A stretch of DNA of 64,000 nucleotides, taken from positions 217,772 through 281,771 of the forward strand of contig NZ_JAMJFL010000008.1 in assembly GCF_023544665.1 (NCBI RefSeq), written 5' to 3'. This DNA comes from Streptomyces sp. YS415 (GTDB lineage: Bacteria; Actinomycetota; Actinomycetes; Streptomycetales; Streptomycetaceae). Under the pieces are notes generated by a model. It made no database searches, had not been told where the DNA came from, and saw only the letters and a program-made list of their open reading frames with translations. Shown in pieces: positions 44,541 to 53,722 of this stretch. How positions within the stretch are numbered: position 1 is the stretch's first letter; every line of letters begins with the position of its first letter. The translations under genes and the position numbers were made by a program.

Positions 44541-45758
44541 TCAGGCGCTGGTGACCGGGGTCGATGAGCTCCGCAGGGACGGCCGGGAAGTCACCCCCTC
44601 CCGTCCACCGTCCTCAGTCGCCTCCTCCGGGTCACCGCCCTCAGTCGCCCCCAGCCGCGCCGCGAACCGGACCAGCTCCGCGTACTGGTCCGCCAGTGCT
44701 GCCGGGCCCTCCCCCAGCGGGTCCTTGAAGAAGAAGCCGAGTTCGGCGAGCGGGCCGGACAGGCCCCTCTCGTGGGCGCGGGTGACCAGGCGGGCCAGGT
44801 CCAGGACCAGGGGAGCGGCCAGCGCGGAGTCGCAGCCCTGCCAGATGGTCTGGAGGATCATCCGGGTGCCGAGGAAGCCGTCGAAGGCCACGTGGTCCCA
44901 GGCGGTCTTCCAGTCACCGAGGGCGGGGACGTCGTCGATATGGACCTCCCCCTCGGGAGGGGTGGCGAGGGTGTCGGCCAGGACGCGTTCCTTGCCGGCG
45001 TTCTTCGCCGCGGCCGCCGCCGGGTCGGCCAGCGCCGCCCCGTCGCCGCCGCCGAGGAGGTTGGTGCCGGACCAGGCGCGCACGGCGAGGGCGCGTTGGG
45101 TGAACATCGGGGCCAGTGCGGCCCGGAGCAGGGTCTGGCCGGTCTTGCCGTCCCGCCCCGCGTAGGGGAGCCCGGACTCGGCGGCGCTGGTGGCGAGTGC
45201 GGGGTGGTGCAGGCCGGTGGACGGGGTGAAGTTGACGTACGGGCAGCCCGCGCGCAGGGCCGCCGCCGCGTACAGGCTGCTGGGCGGGAGGGCCCGGCCG
45301 GTGGGTGCGGGTTCGGTCGAGGCCAGGTTCACCACGACCGCCCGGGTGAGGCCGAGTCGTCGTACGAAGTCCTGGATGTCGGCGGCGAAGGCGGTGATCA
45401 GCGCTTCGGGGTCCCGGGTGTCGCCGGGGAGGGGGCCGCCGGGTCTGATCTCCCGTTCGGCGGCGGCCAGTTCGGACGCCACGGTGGCCGGGAGGCCGTG
45501 CGGCAGCACGCCGCCCGCCGCCAGTTCCTCGGCACGCTTGGGGAGCGGGCTGTCCACGGTGTCGTGGCCGCCGAAGACGAGGGAGGGCAGCGGGGGCAGC
45601 CCCGCGGAGGCGAAGGGCGGGGTTGCCGTGACCATGCCCGTCGGCGGACGCAGCCCCGCGCAGACCGCGGCGCAGCCCGCTACGACCGTGGTGGCGACGG
45701 AGCCGCGCGCCCCGATCAGCCACACTCCGACTCGGGATCCGGAACGGGACACGGACAT
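44541..45758 (-). CDS. inositol-3-phosphate synthase family protein
   Basis: A 405-residue member of the myo-inositol-1-phosphate synthase family, NAD-dependent enzymes cyclising glucose-6-phosphate. Motifs: GVWLIGARGSVATTVVAGCAA (NAD loop), VVNLASTEP, YVNFTPSTGLHHPAL, YAGRDGKTGQTLLR (catalytic Lys region), WSGTNLLGGGDGAAL and VAFDGFLGTRM. The C-terminal ~35 residues are polar and repetitive. In actinobacterial ebo loci such a synthase homologue stands before eboC, so it may make the cyclitol-like headgroup precursor; the standard housekeeping inositol synthase is a different, smaller group. It is the first intact gene of this ebo block. Confidence 0.8.
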   Translation of the reverse strand: MSVSRSGSRVGVWLIGARGSVATTVVAGCAAVCAGLRPPTGMVTATPPFASAGLPPLPSLVFGGHDTVDSPLPKRAEELAAGGVLPHGLPATVASELAAAEREIRPGGPLPGDTRDPEALITAFAADIQDFVRRLGLTRAVVVNLASTEPAPTGRALPPSSLYAAAALRAGCPYVNFTPSTGLHHPALATSAAESGLPYAGRDGKTGQTLLRAALAPMFTQRALAVRAWSGTNLLGGGDGAALADPAAAAAKNAGKERVLADTLATPPEGEVHIDDVPALGDWKTAWDHVAFDGFLGTRMILQTIWQGCDSALAAPLVLDLARLVTRAHERGLSGPLAELGFFFKDPLGEGPAALADQYAELVRFAARLGATEGGDPEEATEDGGREGVTSRPSLRSSSTPVTSA

Positions 45759-45811
45759 GGGCAGCCTCCTTGTCGTGTGCGTAACCCCGGTGCTCCCCCG
45801 GAGGGGGTCAA

Positions 45812-45849
45812 GACGGCGGGCGGGGGTCCGGCGTCCCCCGCCCGCCGTC
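45812..45849 (-). terminator. strong terminator hairpin after the ThuA/DUF1080 remnant
   Basis: A perfect 15-bp stem (GACGGCGGGCGGGGG at 45812-45826, complement at 45835-45849) with an eight-base loop, three bases beyond the stop of the remnant gene on the minus strand. It ends the sugar ABC operon ahead of the inositol-phosphate synthase gene. Confidence 0.8.
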
Positions 45850-45851
45850 GC

Positions 45852-46277
45852 TCAGTCGCCCTGGACGGGCAGCTTCTTGATCCGGACAGGCAGTTCCTTG
45901 AGCCGGGCGGGCAGTTCCTTGATTCGGACGTTCCGGAAGGACACCTGGTCGCCGGATCCGTGGTTCTGGATGCCGATGTGCCCGTCCCGCAGGCTCCGGG
46001 CCGGGTCGGCGTTGGTGAAGTCGTAGCGGCGGAGGTTGTCGTGCGTGAACGCGGCGGCGTCCTCGGTGGCGTCGACGGTGAGGCCGGCCGTGGCGCCGAG
46101 TTCCTTGACGGCCGCCACGCCCACGGGGATGGAGCCGTGCCGGAAGCCGGCCGTCTTGGAGAAGACCAGGACCCGCTCGCCGGAGGACTCCCCCGAGGAC
46201 GGCGCCGGTCCCGACACGCAGCCGGAGAGCAGGCTCGTCCCCGCGACGACCGTCGCCAGGCGGACCGTTGACCGCAT
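45852..46277 (-). pseudogene. ThuA-DUF1080 lipoprotein reduced by a large in-frame deletion
   Basis: A 141-residue open frame that joins the two ends of a much longer protein. Residues 1-20 are a lipoprotein signal (LLSGC lipobox); residues ~34-88 are the start of a ThuA domain (VLVFSKTAGFRHGSIPVGVA to AAAFTHDNLRRYD); then, without break, FTNADPARSLRDGHIGIQNH and GSGDQVSFRNVRIKEL, the C-terminus of a DUF1080 (3-keto-disaccharide hydrolase) domain. Relatives have ThuA plus further domains plus DUF1080, roughly ten times longer, so the middle is missing in frame. The junction lies at a YD/ND-F microhomology. The end carries three 7-residue repeats. The protein is unlikely to be active. Confidence 0.75.
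45862..45924 (-). repeat. three 21-bp tandem repeats at the 3' end of the ThuA/DUF1080 remnant
   Basis: Three in-frame 21-bp units (at 45862, 45883, 45904) encode RIKELPA, RLKELPV and RIKKLPV just before the C-terminal QGD. Units differ at a few positions only, and the first copy corresponds to the normal RIKEL ending of DUF1080 proteins, so the array is an expansion of the native C-terminus. Confidence 0.8.
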
Positions 46278-46320
46278 CGCGTGCTCCCCCTCTCAGCCGG
46301 TGGTGGCGGTGGCGTCGGCG

Positions 46321-47319
46321 TCAGTTGCCGAAGGCGGCGTCGAAGGAGGCCGACGGGGCCTCGAAGTCGTACGCCTTCAAGCCGGCCAGCGCCTCAGGGG
46401 CGCCCTGGAGGCGGTCCATGCCGGCGTCCTCCCACTCCACCGAGATCGGGCCCTGGTAGCCGATGGAGCGCAGCATCCGGAACACGTCCTCCCACGGCAC
46501 ATCACCGTGGCCCGCGGAGACGAAGTCCCAGCCGCGGCGCGGGTCGCCCCAGGGCAGGTGGGAGCCCAGACGCCCGTTGCGGCCGTCCAGGCGCTTGCGG
46601 GCCTCCTTGCAGTCCACGTGGTAGATCCGGTCCCGGAAGTCGTAGAGGAAACCGACCGGGTCCAGGTCCTGCCACACGAAGTGCGAGGGGTCGAAGTTCA
46701 GGCCGAAGGCCGGGCGGTGACCGACCGCCTCCAGAGCGCGCCGGGTGGTCCAGTAGTCGTAGGCGATCTCGCCGGGGTGGACCTCGTGGGCGAAACGGAC
46801 GCCCTCGGCGTCGAAGACGTCCAGGATCGGGTTCCAGCGCTGCGCGAAGTCCTCGTAACCGCGCTCGATCATCGCCTCGGAGGCGGGCGGGAACATCGCC
46901 ACCAGATGCCAGATCGCCGACCCGGTGAAGCCGATGACGGTTTCCACACCGAACGCCGCCGCGGCCCGGGCGGTGTCCTTCATCCGCTCCGCCGCCCGCT
47001 GCCGCACCCCTTCCGGAACACCGTCGCCCCACACCGCGCCGGGCAGGATCGCCTGGTGACGCTCGTCGATGATGGCGTCGCACACCGCCTGCCCGGTCAG
47101 GTGATTGGAGATCGCCCAGCACTTCAGGCCGTACTTCTCCAGCAGCTGATGCCGCGAGTCCAGGTACCCGGGGTCGGACAGGGCCTTGTCGACCTCGAAG
47201 TGATCGCCCCAGCAGGCGAGTTCCAGACCGTCGTAGCCGAAGTCGCGGGCCAGACGGCAGACCTCCTCCAGCGGCAGATCTGCCCACTGACCGGTGAAGA
47301 GCGTGAAGGTGCGCGGCAT
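46321..47319 (-). CDS. sugar phosphate isomerase/epimerase family TIM-barrel protein
   Basis: A 332-residue cytosolic xylose-isomerase-like TIM barrel: [44 protein letters not shown] (Glu/His), [17 protein letters not shown] (Asp/His), [14 protein letters not shown] and [14 protein letters not shown] carry the family metal ligands. It sits 14 bases behind the Gfo/Idh dehydrogenase gene in the ABC transporter operon, and before the ThuA/DUF1080 gene. Gfo/Idh plus such isomerases plus DUF1080 are the known set for oxidising glycosides at C3, eliminating or hydrolysing the 3-keto sugar and reducing it. A role in that path is inferred. Confidence 0.85.
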   Translation of the reverse strand: MPRTFTLFTGQWADLPLEEVCRLARDFGYDGLELACWGDHFEVDKALSDPGYLDSRHQLLEKYGLKCWAISNHLTGQAVCDAIIDERHQAILPGAVWGDGVPEGVRQRAAERMKDTARAAAAFGVETVIGFTGSAIWHLVAMFPPASEAMIERGYEDFAQRWNPILDVFDAEGVRFAHEVHPGEIAYDYWTTRRALEAVGHRPAFGLNFDPSHFVWQDLDPVGFLYDFRDRIYHVDCKEARKRLDGRNGRLGSHLPWGDPRRGWDFVSAGHGDVPWEDVFRMLRSIGYQGPISVEWEDAGMDRLQGAPEALAGLKAYDFEAPSASFDAAFGN

Positions 47320-47333
47320 GGCCGGGGGCCTCC

Positions 47334-48602
47334 TCAGACCGCTATGGGGGTGTAGACGGAGTTCTTCTCGGCGCTCTCCTCCACCGCCGCGAGGACGCGC
47401 TGCACCTGGAGCCCGTCGGCGAAGGACGGGTCGGGCTGCCGGCCCTCGGCGATGGCGTGGACGAGGTCGCGGGCCTGGTGGACGAAGGTGTGCTCGTAGC
47501 CGAGGCCGTGGCCCGGCGGCCACCAGGCGTCGAGGTAGGGGTGCTCGGGCTCGGTGACGAGGATGCGGCGGAAGCCGCCCTGAGCCGCGGGCTCCGTACC
47601 GTCATGGAAGGACAGTTCGTTGAGCCGCTCCAGGTCGAAGGCCAACGAGCCCTTGGAGCCGTTGAGTTCGAGGCGCAGGGCGTTCTTGCGGCCGGTGGCG
47701 TAGCGGGTCGCCTCGAAGGAGGCGACGGCGCCGGAGGTGAAGCGGGCGGTGAACAGGGCCGCGTCGTCCACGGTGACCTGGCCGGTGCTCCCGTCGGCCG
47801 AGACGGCGGACAGCCCCTGCACGGCACCGCCCGGCAGCGGCCGTTCGCGGACGAAGGTCTCGGTGAGGGCGGAGACGCCGGCCAGCTTCTCCCCCGCCAC
47901 GTACTGCGCGAGGTCCACGATGTGCGAACCGAGGTCGCCGAGCGAGCCGGAACCGGCGTGCTCCCTGCGCAGCCGCCAGGTCAGCGGGAACCCGGCGTCC
48001 ACCAGCCAGTCCTGGAGGTACGTCACCCGCACGTGCCGCAGCCTGCCGATCCGCCCCTCGGCGACCATCCGCCGGGCGAGAGCGGTCGCGGGCACCCGGC
48101 GGTAGTTGAAGCCGACCATCGACAACTGACCCCGCCTGTATGCCTCTTCGGCCGCGCGGGCCATCATCACGGCCTCCTCCACCGTGTTGGCCAGAGGCTT
48201 CTCGCACAGGACGTGCTTTCCGGCGGCGAGGGCGGCGACGGCGATCTCGGCGTGGCTGTCGCCGGGGGTGCAGATGTCGACGAGGTCGACGTCGTCCCGG
48301 GCGATCAGCGCACGCCAGTCGGTCTCGGCCGCCGCCCATCCGTGCCGGTCGGCCGCCGTGCGCACCGCGGCCGCGTCCCGTCCGCAGATCGCGGCCAGCA
48401 CGGGCCGCCGGGGCAGGTCGAAGACGCGCCCCGCGGTGCGCCACCCCTGGGAGTGGGCGGCGCCCATGAACGCGTAGCCGACCATGCCGATCCGAAGCGG
48501 CGGCTTCCCCACCCCAGGAACCACCCCAGGCACCACCTCAGGATCCACCCCGGCATCAACCCCGGCATCCACCCCAGGATCCACCTCAGGCCCTTCTGAC
48601 AT
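47334..48602 (-). CDS. Gfo/Idh/MocA family sugar dehydrogenase with repetitive N-terminus
   Basis: A 422-residue NAD(P)-dependent oxidoreductase. The Rossmann motif [18 protein letters not shown] begins at residue 37; [30 protein letters not shown] holds the conserved E-K-P, and [18 protein letters not shown] the catalytic Asp/His pair. The first ~35 residues are low complexity, made of tetrapeptides such as DPGV, DAGV and VPGV from seven 12-bp repeats; the family proper starts after them. GAGGAGG precedes the ATG. It follows the substrate-binding protein gene by 49 bases and probably oxidises C3 of a glucoside or an inositol imported by that transporter. Confidence 0.87.
   Translation of the reverse strand: MSEGPEVDPGVDAGVDAGVDPEVVPGVVPGVGKPPLRIGMVGYAFMGAAHSQGWRTAGRVFDLPRRPVLAAICGRDAAAVRTAADRHGWAAAETDWRALIARDDVDLVDICTPGDSHAEIAVAALAAGKHVLCEKPLANTVEEAVMMARAAEEAYRRGQLSMVGFNYRRVPATALARRMVAEGRIGRLRHVRVTYLQDWLVDAGFPLTWRLRREHAGSGSLGDLGSHIVDLAQYVAGEKLAGVSALTETFVRERPLPGGAVQGLSAVSADGSTGQVTVDDAALFTARFTSGAVASFEATRYATGRKNALRLELNGSKGSLAFDLERLNELSFHDGTEPAAQGGFRRILVTEPEHPYLDAWWPPGHGLGYEHTFVHQARDLVHAIAEGRQPDPSFADGLQVQRVLAAVEESAEKNSVYTPIAV
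48510..48593 (-). repeat. seven 12-bp tandem repeats at the 5' end of the Gfo/Idh gene
   Basis: Seven contiguous 12-bp units of the form CACCCCAGGATC (plus strand; e.g. 48510, 48522, 48534) encode tetrapeptides within residues 4-31. Units differ at one to three positions. The array is in frame and multiples of four residues, so copy number can vary without breaking the protein. Confidence 0.85.
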
Positions 48603-48651
48603 GCGCGTGTCCTCCTCGAACTCGTGGGAGCGGCGGCCGGCGGACGGCGGC

Positions 48652-49689
48652 CTACTTGAAGCCGGTGGGCATGTACTGGTCGACGTTGTCCTTGTCGACG
48701 ACGGCCGAGTACAGGGTCAGCGACGCCGGGATCTCGAACTCGGCGAGGCCGCCGACCCCCTTGCCCTGGCCGAGCGCACGGGCGAGGTCGATCGCGGAGG
48801 CCGCCATGGTGGGCGGGTAGAGCACGGTCGCCTTGAGGACGCCGTCGTCCTGCTTGATGGCCTGGAAGGCGGAGAGCGCGCCCGCGCCGCCGACCATCAG
48901 GAAGTCGTCGCGTCCGGCCTGCTCGATGGCGCGCAGCGCGCCCACGCCCTGGTCGTCGTCGTGGTTCCACAGGGCGTCGAACTTCGACTGGGCCTGCAGC
49001 AGCTGGGCCATCTTGGCCTGCCCGGACTCGACCGTGAACTCGGCGGCCTGGCGGGCCACCTTCTTGATGTTGGGGTAGTTCTTCAGGGCGTCGTCGAAGC
49101 CCTGGGTGCGCTGCTGGGTGAGCTCCAGGTTGTCCAGGCCCGCCAGTTCGATCACCCGCGCCCCGGACTTCCCCTTGAGCTTCTCGCCGATGTAGTGGCC
49201 GGCGTTCAGGCCCATGCCGTAGTTGTCGCCGCCGATCCAGCAGCGGTACGCCTGCGGGGAGTTGAAGATGCGGTCCAGGTTGACGACCGGGATGCCCGCC
49301 CGCATCGCCTTCAGGCCGACCTGGGTGAGCGCCTTGCCGTCGGCCGGCAGGATCACCAGGACGTCGACCTTCTTGTTGATCAGTGTCTCGATCTGGCCGA
49401 TCTGCTGGGCGGTGTCGTTGGAGCCCTCGGTGATCTCCAGGGTGACGTCGGAGTACTTCTTCGCCCGGTTCTTGGCGTTGTCGTTGATGGCGTTGAGCCA
49501 GCCGTGGTCGGCCTGAGGGCCGGCGAAGCCGATGGTGACGGGCTTGCCGGGCTTGTCGTCGGCGGCCGGCTGGTCGTTGGCGGCCGGTTCGTCGTCGGAC
49601 TCGTTGCTGGTGCAGCCCGCGAGGAGGGCACCCGCTCCCACGGCGGCGGTGCCGAAGAGCAGTCCTCTGCGACTGGTGAACTCTGGCAT
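48652..49689 (-). CDS. sugar ABC transporter substrate-binding lipoprotein
   Basis: A 345-residue periplasmic-binding-protein type I (RbsB-like) protein. The N-terminus carries both a twin-arginine (TSRRGLLFGTAAVGAGALLAG) and a lipobox (LLAGC), so it is a Tat-exported lipoprotein. The ligand domain begins VTIGFAGPQADHGWLNAINDNAK and has VDVLVILPADGKALTQVGLKA, GIPVVNLDR, IGGDNYGMGLNAGHYIGEKL and ALWNHDDDQGVGALRAIEQAG. It is followed by the permease and ATPase genes upstream in the same operon. The ribose-like family takes up pentoses, inositol or related sugars; the exact sugar is unknown. Confidence 0.9.
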   Translation of the reverse strand: MPEFTSRRGLLFGTAAVGAGALLAGCTSNESDDEPAANDQPAADDKPGKPVTIGFAGPQADHGWLNAINDNAKNRAKKYSDVTLEITEGSNDTAQQIGQIETLINKKVDVLVILPADGKALTQVGLKAMRAGIPVVNLDRIFNSPQAYRCWIGGDNYGMGLNAGHYIGEKLKGKSGARVIELAGLDNLELTQQRTQGFDDALKNYPNIKKVARQAAEFTVESGQAKMAQLLQAQSKFDALWNHDDDQGVGALRAIEQAGRDDFLMVGGAGALSAFQAIKQDDGVLKATVLYPPTMAASAIDLARALGQGKGVGGLAEFEIPASLTLYSAVVDKDNVDQYMPTGFK

Positions 49690-49706
49690 GGCGGTGAACC
49701 CTTTCC

Positions 49707-50726
49707 TCAGGTCGTGCTCGCGGTACGGCGCTGGACCAGCACGGCGGCGACGATGATCGCGCCCTTGGCGATCTGCTGGACGTCGCTCTGCAGGTTGTTC
49801 AGGGCGAAGATGTTGGTGATCGTGGTGAAGATGAGGACGCCGAGCACGGCGCCGGTGATGGTGCCGCGGCCGCCGCTGAGCAGCGTGCCGCCGATGATCG
49901 CGGCGGCGATGGCGTCGAGTTCGTAGAGGTTGCCGTTGGTGTTCTGACCGGATCCGGACAGGATGATCAGCAGGAAGGCGGCGATGCCGCAGCACAGTCC
50001 GGACAGCAGGTAGAGGTAGAGGCGCTGGCGGCGGACGTCGATGCCGGCCAGCCGGGCGGCCTCGGCGTTGCCGCCGACGGCGACCGTGCGGCGGCCGAAC
50101 GTGGTGCGGTTCAGGATCAGCCAGCCGATGACGGTGACGACGGCGAAGACCATGACGAGCGGCGGGATGCCGAACACGTAGGCGTCGCGTTCACCGAGGT
50201 CGAGGATGCTCGGGATGGTGACGATCTGGGTCTTGCCGTCAGTGATCTGGAGGGCGAGACCGCGCGCCGAGGCGAACATGGCGAGCGTCGCGATGAACGG
50301 CACCATCCCGCCGTACGCGATGAGCAGGCCGTTGACCAGGCCGCAGCCGACGCCGACCAGGACCGAGGTGAACAGGACGCCGCCGAAGCCGTAGTCCTGG
50401 GTCGCCACCGTGGTCGCCCATACCGAGGCCAGGGCGACGATCGCGCCGACCGACAGGTCGATGCCGCCGGAGGTGATCACGAAGGTCATGCCGACGGTGA
50501 CGACACCGATGACGGAGGCCTGGGTGAGGACGAGTTGGAGGTTGCGGGTGTCGAGGAACTCGTCCGGCTTGGTGATGCCGCCGATGACGACGAGCACGGC
50601 GAGCACCCCGAGCAGGGAGAGGGTGCGGACGTCGGCGCGGGCCATCATGCCCCGCCAGGCGGGGGGTTGGGCCATGGGTGCGGTCTTGCCGGTGCCGTCC
50701 CTCGGTGGGGACGCGTGCTGCGTCAT
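49707..50726 (-). CDS. sugar ABC transporter permease (RbsC type)
   Basis: A 339-residue permease with about nine hydrophobic helices and the family signatures VGMTFVITSGGIDLSVGAIVAL and AVGGNAEAARLAGIDVRR (EAA-like loop), plus LDAIAAAIIGGTLLSGGRGTITG. The ATG overlaps the ATPase stop by four bases. Together with the two-domain ATPase (50723) and the lipoprotein (48652) it forms a complete ribose/xylose/inositol-type importer. Confidence 0.92.
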   Translation of the reverse strand: MTQHASPPRDGTGKTAPMAQPPAWRGMMARADVRTLSLLGVLAVLVVIGGITKPDEFLDTRNLQLVLTQASVIGVVTVGMTFVITSGGIDLSVGAIVALASVWATTVATQDYGFGGVLFTSVLVGVGCGLVNGLLIAYGGMVPFIATLAMFASARGLALQITDGKTQIVTIPSILDLGERDAYVFGIPPLVMVFAVVTVIGWLILNRTTFGRRTVAVGGNAEAARLAGIDVRRQRLYLYLLSGLCCGIAAFLLIILSGSGQNTNGNLYELDAIAAAIIGGTLLSGGRGTITGAVLGVLIFTTITNIFALNNLQSDVQQIAKGAIIVAAVLVQRRTASTT

Positions 50727-52240
50727 GACGCCGGGCTTCCTTCCATGACGAGGTCGAGGACACGGTGTTCGTCGAGGTCGCGGGCGGACGCGGTGTGCAC
50801 GACCCGCCCTTCGCGCAGGACCAGGACACGGTCGGCGAGGCCCAGCACCTCGGGCACCTCGCTGGAGACGAGCAGCACGGCGAGTCCTTCGTCGGCGAGG
50901 CGCCGGACCACCGCGTAGAGCTCGGCGCGGGCGCCGACGTCGACGCCGCGGGTGGGTTCGTCCAGGAGCAGTACCCGGCAGCCGCGCAGCAGCCAGCGCG
51001 CCAGGACGGCCTTTTGCTGATTGCCGCCGGACAGGGTGCGCACCGGCACCGCGGGGTTGTCGGGCCGCAGGGACAGCTCGCGCGTCGCGGCCCGCGCGGC
51101 GCCCAGTTCGGCCCCCCGGTCGATCCAGCCGGCGTGCGCGAAGCGGGACATGGAGGAGACCGAGACATTGCGGGTGACGGACTCCAGCATCAGCAGGGCC
51201 TGCGCCTTGCGTTCCTCGGGGGCGAGGCCGAGTCCGGCCCGGACGGCGGCACGCACGCTGCCCGGCCCCAACGCCCGTCCGTCGACGAGGACCTGGCCTG
51301 CCGAGGGCTTGCGCGCCCCGTAGATCGTCTCCAGGATCTCGGACCGGCCGGAGCCGACCAGTCCGGCGAGCCCGACGATCTCCCCGGGCCGCACCTCCAG
51401 GTCCAGCGGCTCGAACTCGCCCTCGCGGGCCAGCCCCTGGACCTGCAGCACGGGTGTGCCGCCCGCCACGCCCACGGGCCGGTCGGGGAAGACGTACTCG
51501 ACGTTGCGGCCCGTCATCAGCGCCACGACGTCCCGGGTGGGCGTCGACTTCGCCGGCAGTCCCACCGCCACGGCCCGGCCGTCCTTGAGCACGGTCACCC
51601 GGTCGCCGATGCGCCGGATCTCCTCCAGCCGGTGGGAGATGTAGACGACGGCGACCCCGTCGGCGGTCAGGTCGCCGACGATCCGGAAGAGGTTGTCGAC
51701 CTCGTCGGGGTCCAGGGCGGCGGACGGCTCGTCCATCACGATCAGCCGTACGTCGTGGGAGAGCGCCCGCGCCATGGAGACGATCTGCTGCTGGGCCGCC
51801 GACAACTCCCCCACCAGCCGCCCCGGTTCGATCTCCGGGTGCCCGAGCCGCTGGAGCATCTGCGCGGTCCGCGTGCGGGCGGTCCTGCGGCGTACGACGA
51901 AACCGGCGGCCGTCGGTTCGTGACCGAGGTAGACGTTCTCGGCCACCGACAGGTGCTCGACCAGGTCGAGTTCCTGGTAGATGGTGGCGATGCCCAGGCG
52001 CATGGCGGCGATCGGGGAGCGCAGGGTGACGTCCTCGCCGCGCCAGCGGATGGTGCCGGTGTCGGGCTGGTGGGCGCCGGCCAGGACCTTGATCAGGGTG
52101 GACTTCCCGGCCCCGTTCTGGCCGAGCAGACAGTGCACCTCGCCGGCCTGGACATCGAGGTCGACTCCGTCGAGGGCCCGGACCCCGGGGAACGACTTGG
52201 TGATTCCGGACATGCTGAGCAGCGGTGGTTCTGGTGCCAT
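50723..52240 (-). CDS. sugar ABC transporter ATP-binding protein, two ABC domains
   Basis: A 505-residue fused ATPase of the RbsA/MglA type. Domain 1: Walker A GQNGAGKST, signature LSAAQQQIVSMARAL, Walker B LIVMDEPSAALD. Domain 2 lacks a canonical Walker A (GLVGSGRSE, as usual in this family) and has signature LSGGNQQKAVLARWL and VLLLDEPTRGVD. It is the first transporter gene, 83 bases downstream of the ROK regulator and in the same direction. Confidence 0.93.
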   Translation of the reverse strand: MAPEPPLLSMSGITKSFPGVRALDGVDLDVQAGEVHCLLGQNGAGKSTLIKVLAGAHQPDTGTIRWRGEDVTLRSPIAAMRLGIATIYQELDLVEHLSVAENVYLGHEPTAAGFVVRRRTARTRTAQMLQRLGHPEIEPGRLVGELSAAQQQIVSMARALSHDVRLIVMDEPSAALDPDEVDNLFRIVGDLTADGVAVVYISHRLEEIRRIGDRVTVLKDGRAVAVGLPAKSTPTRDVVALMTGRNVEYVFPDRPVGVAGGTPVLQVQGLAREGEFEPLDLEVRPGEIVGLAGLVGSGRSEILETIYGARKPSAGQVLVDGRALGPGSVRAAVRAGLGLAPEERKAQALLMLESVTRNVSVSSMSRFAHAGWIDRGAELGAARAATRELSLRPDNPAVPVRTLSGGNQQKAVLARWLLRGCRVLLLDEPTRGVDVGARAELYAVVRRLADEGLAVLLVSSEVPEVLGLADRVLVLREGRVVHTASARDLDEHRVLDLVMEGSPAS

Positions 52241-52323
52241 GAGCTCCCCTAGGCGGGCGTGCGGGCCGGTTCAGGGCAGGGCGGAGCTGAGGGTCGTACG
52301 GGAAGGGCTCGTACCGAGGTCGG

Positions 52324-53505
52324 TTACGCGGGTGAGAAGAGGTGGTCGCTGATGAGCCGGGCCGCGCCGATGACTCCGGCGGTGGGGCCCAGTTCCCCCA
52401 GCACGATGGGCAGGTTGCCGGTCGCCAGCGGCAGCGACTGGCGGTAGACCTGGGTGCGGATCGCGGCGAGCAGGGTGTGGCCGAGGCCGGTCACCCCGCC
52501 GCCGATCACCACCAGGCCCGGGTTGAAGAAGCTGACCAGACCGGCGATGACCTGGCCGGTGCGGTCGCCGCCCTCGCGGATCAGATCGAGGGCGGTGGCG
52601 TCCCCCGCGGCGGCAGCGGCGGCGACATCGACGGCGCTGAGTCCGCCGTTCGCCTCCAGCCGTGTGGCGAGTTCGGCCGACCGCCCCTGCTGGGCCGCCT
52701 CCACGGCGTCCCGGGCGAGGGCGGCCCCGCTGAAGTGGGCCTCCAGGCAGCCCCGGTTGCCGCAGGCGCAGGGCCTGCCGTCGGGTACTGCCTGGATGTG
52801 CCCGATGTCGCCGGCGCTGCCCGTCGCACCGCGGTGGACACCGCCGCCGACGACGATGCCGCAGCCGATACCGGTGCCGATCTTGACGCAGAGGAAGTCG
52901 TTCACGGAGCGTGCGACGCCCGCGTGCTGCTCCCCCATCGCCATCAGGTTCACGTCGTTGTCGACCATGACCGGGCAGCCGAGATCCTGGCTGAGGGCCT
53001 CCCGTACGGGGAAGCCGTCCCAGCCCGGCATGATCGGCGGCGCGACCGGCACGCCCTCGGGGAAGCGGACCGGGCCCGGGACGCCGATGCCGGCGCCGTC
53101 GTACCCTTCCGCCAGCCCGGTCGCGCGCAGCTTGGCGGCCATGGCGAGGACCTGCTCGAAGACCGCGACCGGGCCCTCGCGCACGTCCATCGGGTGGTTG
53201 AGGTGTCCGAGGATCTCCAGTTCGGCGTTGGTGACGGCGACGTCGACCGAGGTCGCGCCGATGTCGACGCCGAGGAAGCGGAGCCCCGGGTTGAGCCGGA
53301 TGTTGTGGGAGCGCCGGCCGCCGCGCGAGGCGGCGAGTCCGTCGGCCACGACCAGGCCCGTCTCCAGCAGCCGGTCCACCTCCACGGCCAGCTTGGACCG
53401 TGACAGGTCGACCTGATCGCCCAGCTGCGCACGGGAGTTGGGCCCCCCGTCGCGCAACAGCTTGAGCAGCCGGGCCTGATGGGCGTTCGCGGGTCGCGCC
53501 GTCAT
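52324..53505 (-). CDS. ROK family transcriptional regulator
   Basis: A 393-residue repressor: N-terminal winged helix (HQARLLKLLRDGGPNSRAQLG, VDLSRSKLAVEVDRLLETGLV) and a ROK kinase-like domain with FLGVDIGATSVDVAVT, DNDVNLMAMGEQHAG, the zinc loop CACGNRGCLEAHFSG and VVIGGGVTG. It precedes the sugar ABC operon and most likely represses it, released by the imported sugar or its phosphate. Two starts are possible, ATG 53505 (used) and GTG 53514; AGGGG lies close upstream of both. Confidence 0.9.
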   Translation of the reverse strand: MTARPANAHQARLLKLLRDGGPNSRAQLGDQVDLSRSKLAVEVDRLLETGLVVADGLAASRGGRRSHNIRLNPGLRFLGVDIGATSVDVAVTNAELEILGHLNHPMDVREGPVAVFEQVLAMAAKLRATGLAEGYDGAGIGVPGPVRFPEGVPVAPPIMPGWDGFPVREALSQDLGCPVMVDNDVNLMAMGEQHAGVARSVNDFLCVKIGTGIGCGIVVGGGVHRGATGSAGDIGHIQAVPDGRPCACGNRGCLEAHFSGAALARDAVEAAQQGRSAELATRLEANGGLSAVDVAAAAAAGDATALDLIREGGDRTGQVIAGLVSFFNPGLVVIGGGVTGLGHTLLAAIRTQVYRQSLPLATGNLPIVLGELGPTAGVIGAARLISDHLFSPA

Positions 53506-53722
53506 ACGTCTCACGTGCCCCTCCCCGCCTGTTTCGGCCACCAGTTGCCGGGCTTTGGAGGGGAACGTAGCAGTGGCCGCCGTGGCTGGGAAGAATCTGT
53601 GCACGAATTGGCGTCGACTTCCGCCACTGAGAGGACAAAGCCGGGTGCTGTCCGCCCCGGCCCCGCAGGATGGGCGCGCCGTCGAGGACCGGGCGCGGGA
53701 GCACGCCCACGCCTTGTGACCG

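Noticed and set aside
48510..48593. Regular repeats that might suggest a CRISPR array
   Set aside because: Units are contiguous 12-mers without spacers, in frame with the Gfo/Idh gene, and encode tetrapeptides; no cas gene is near.
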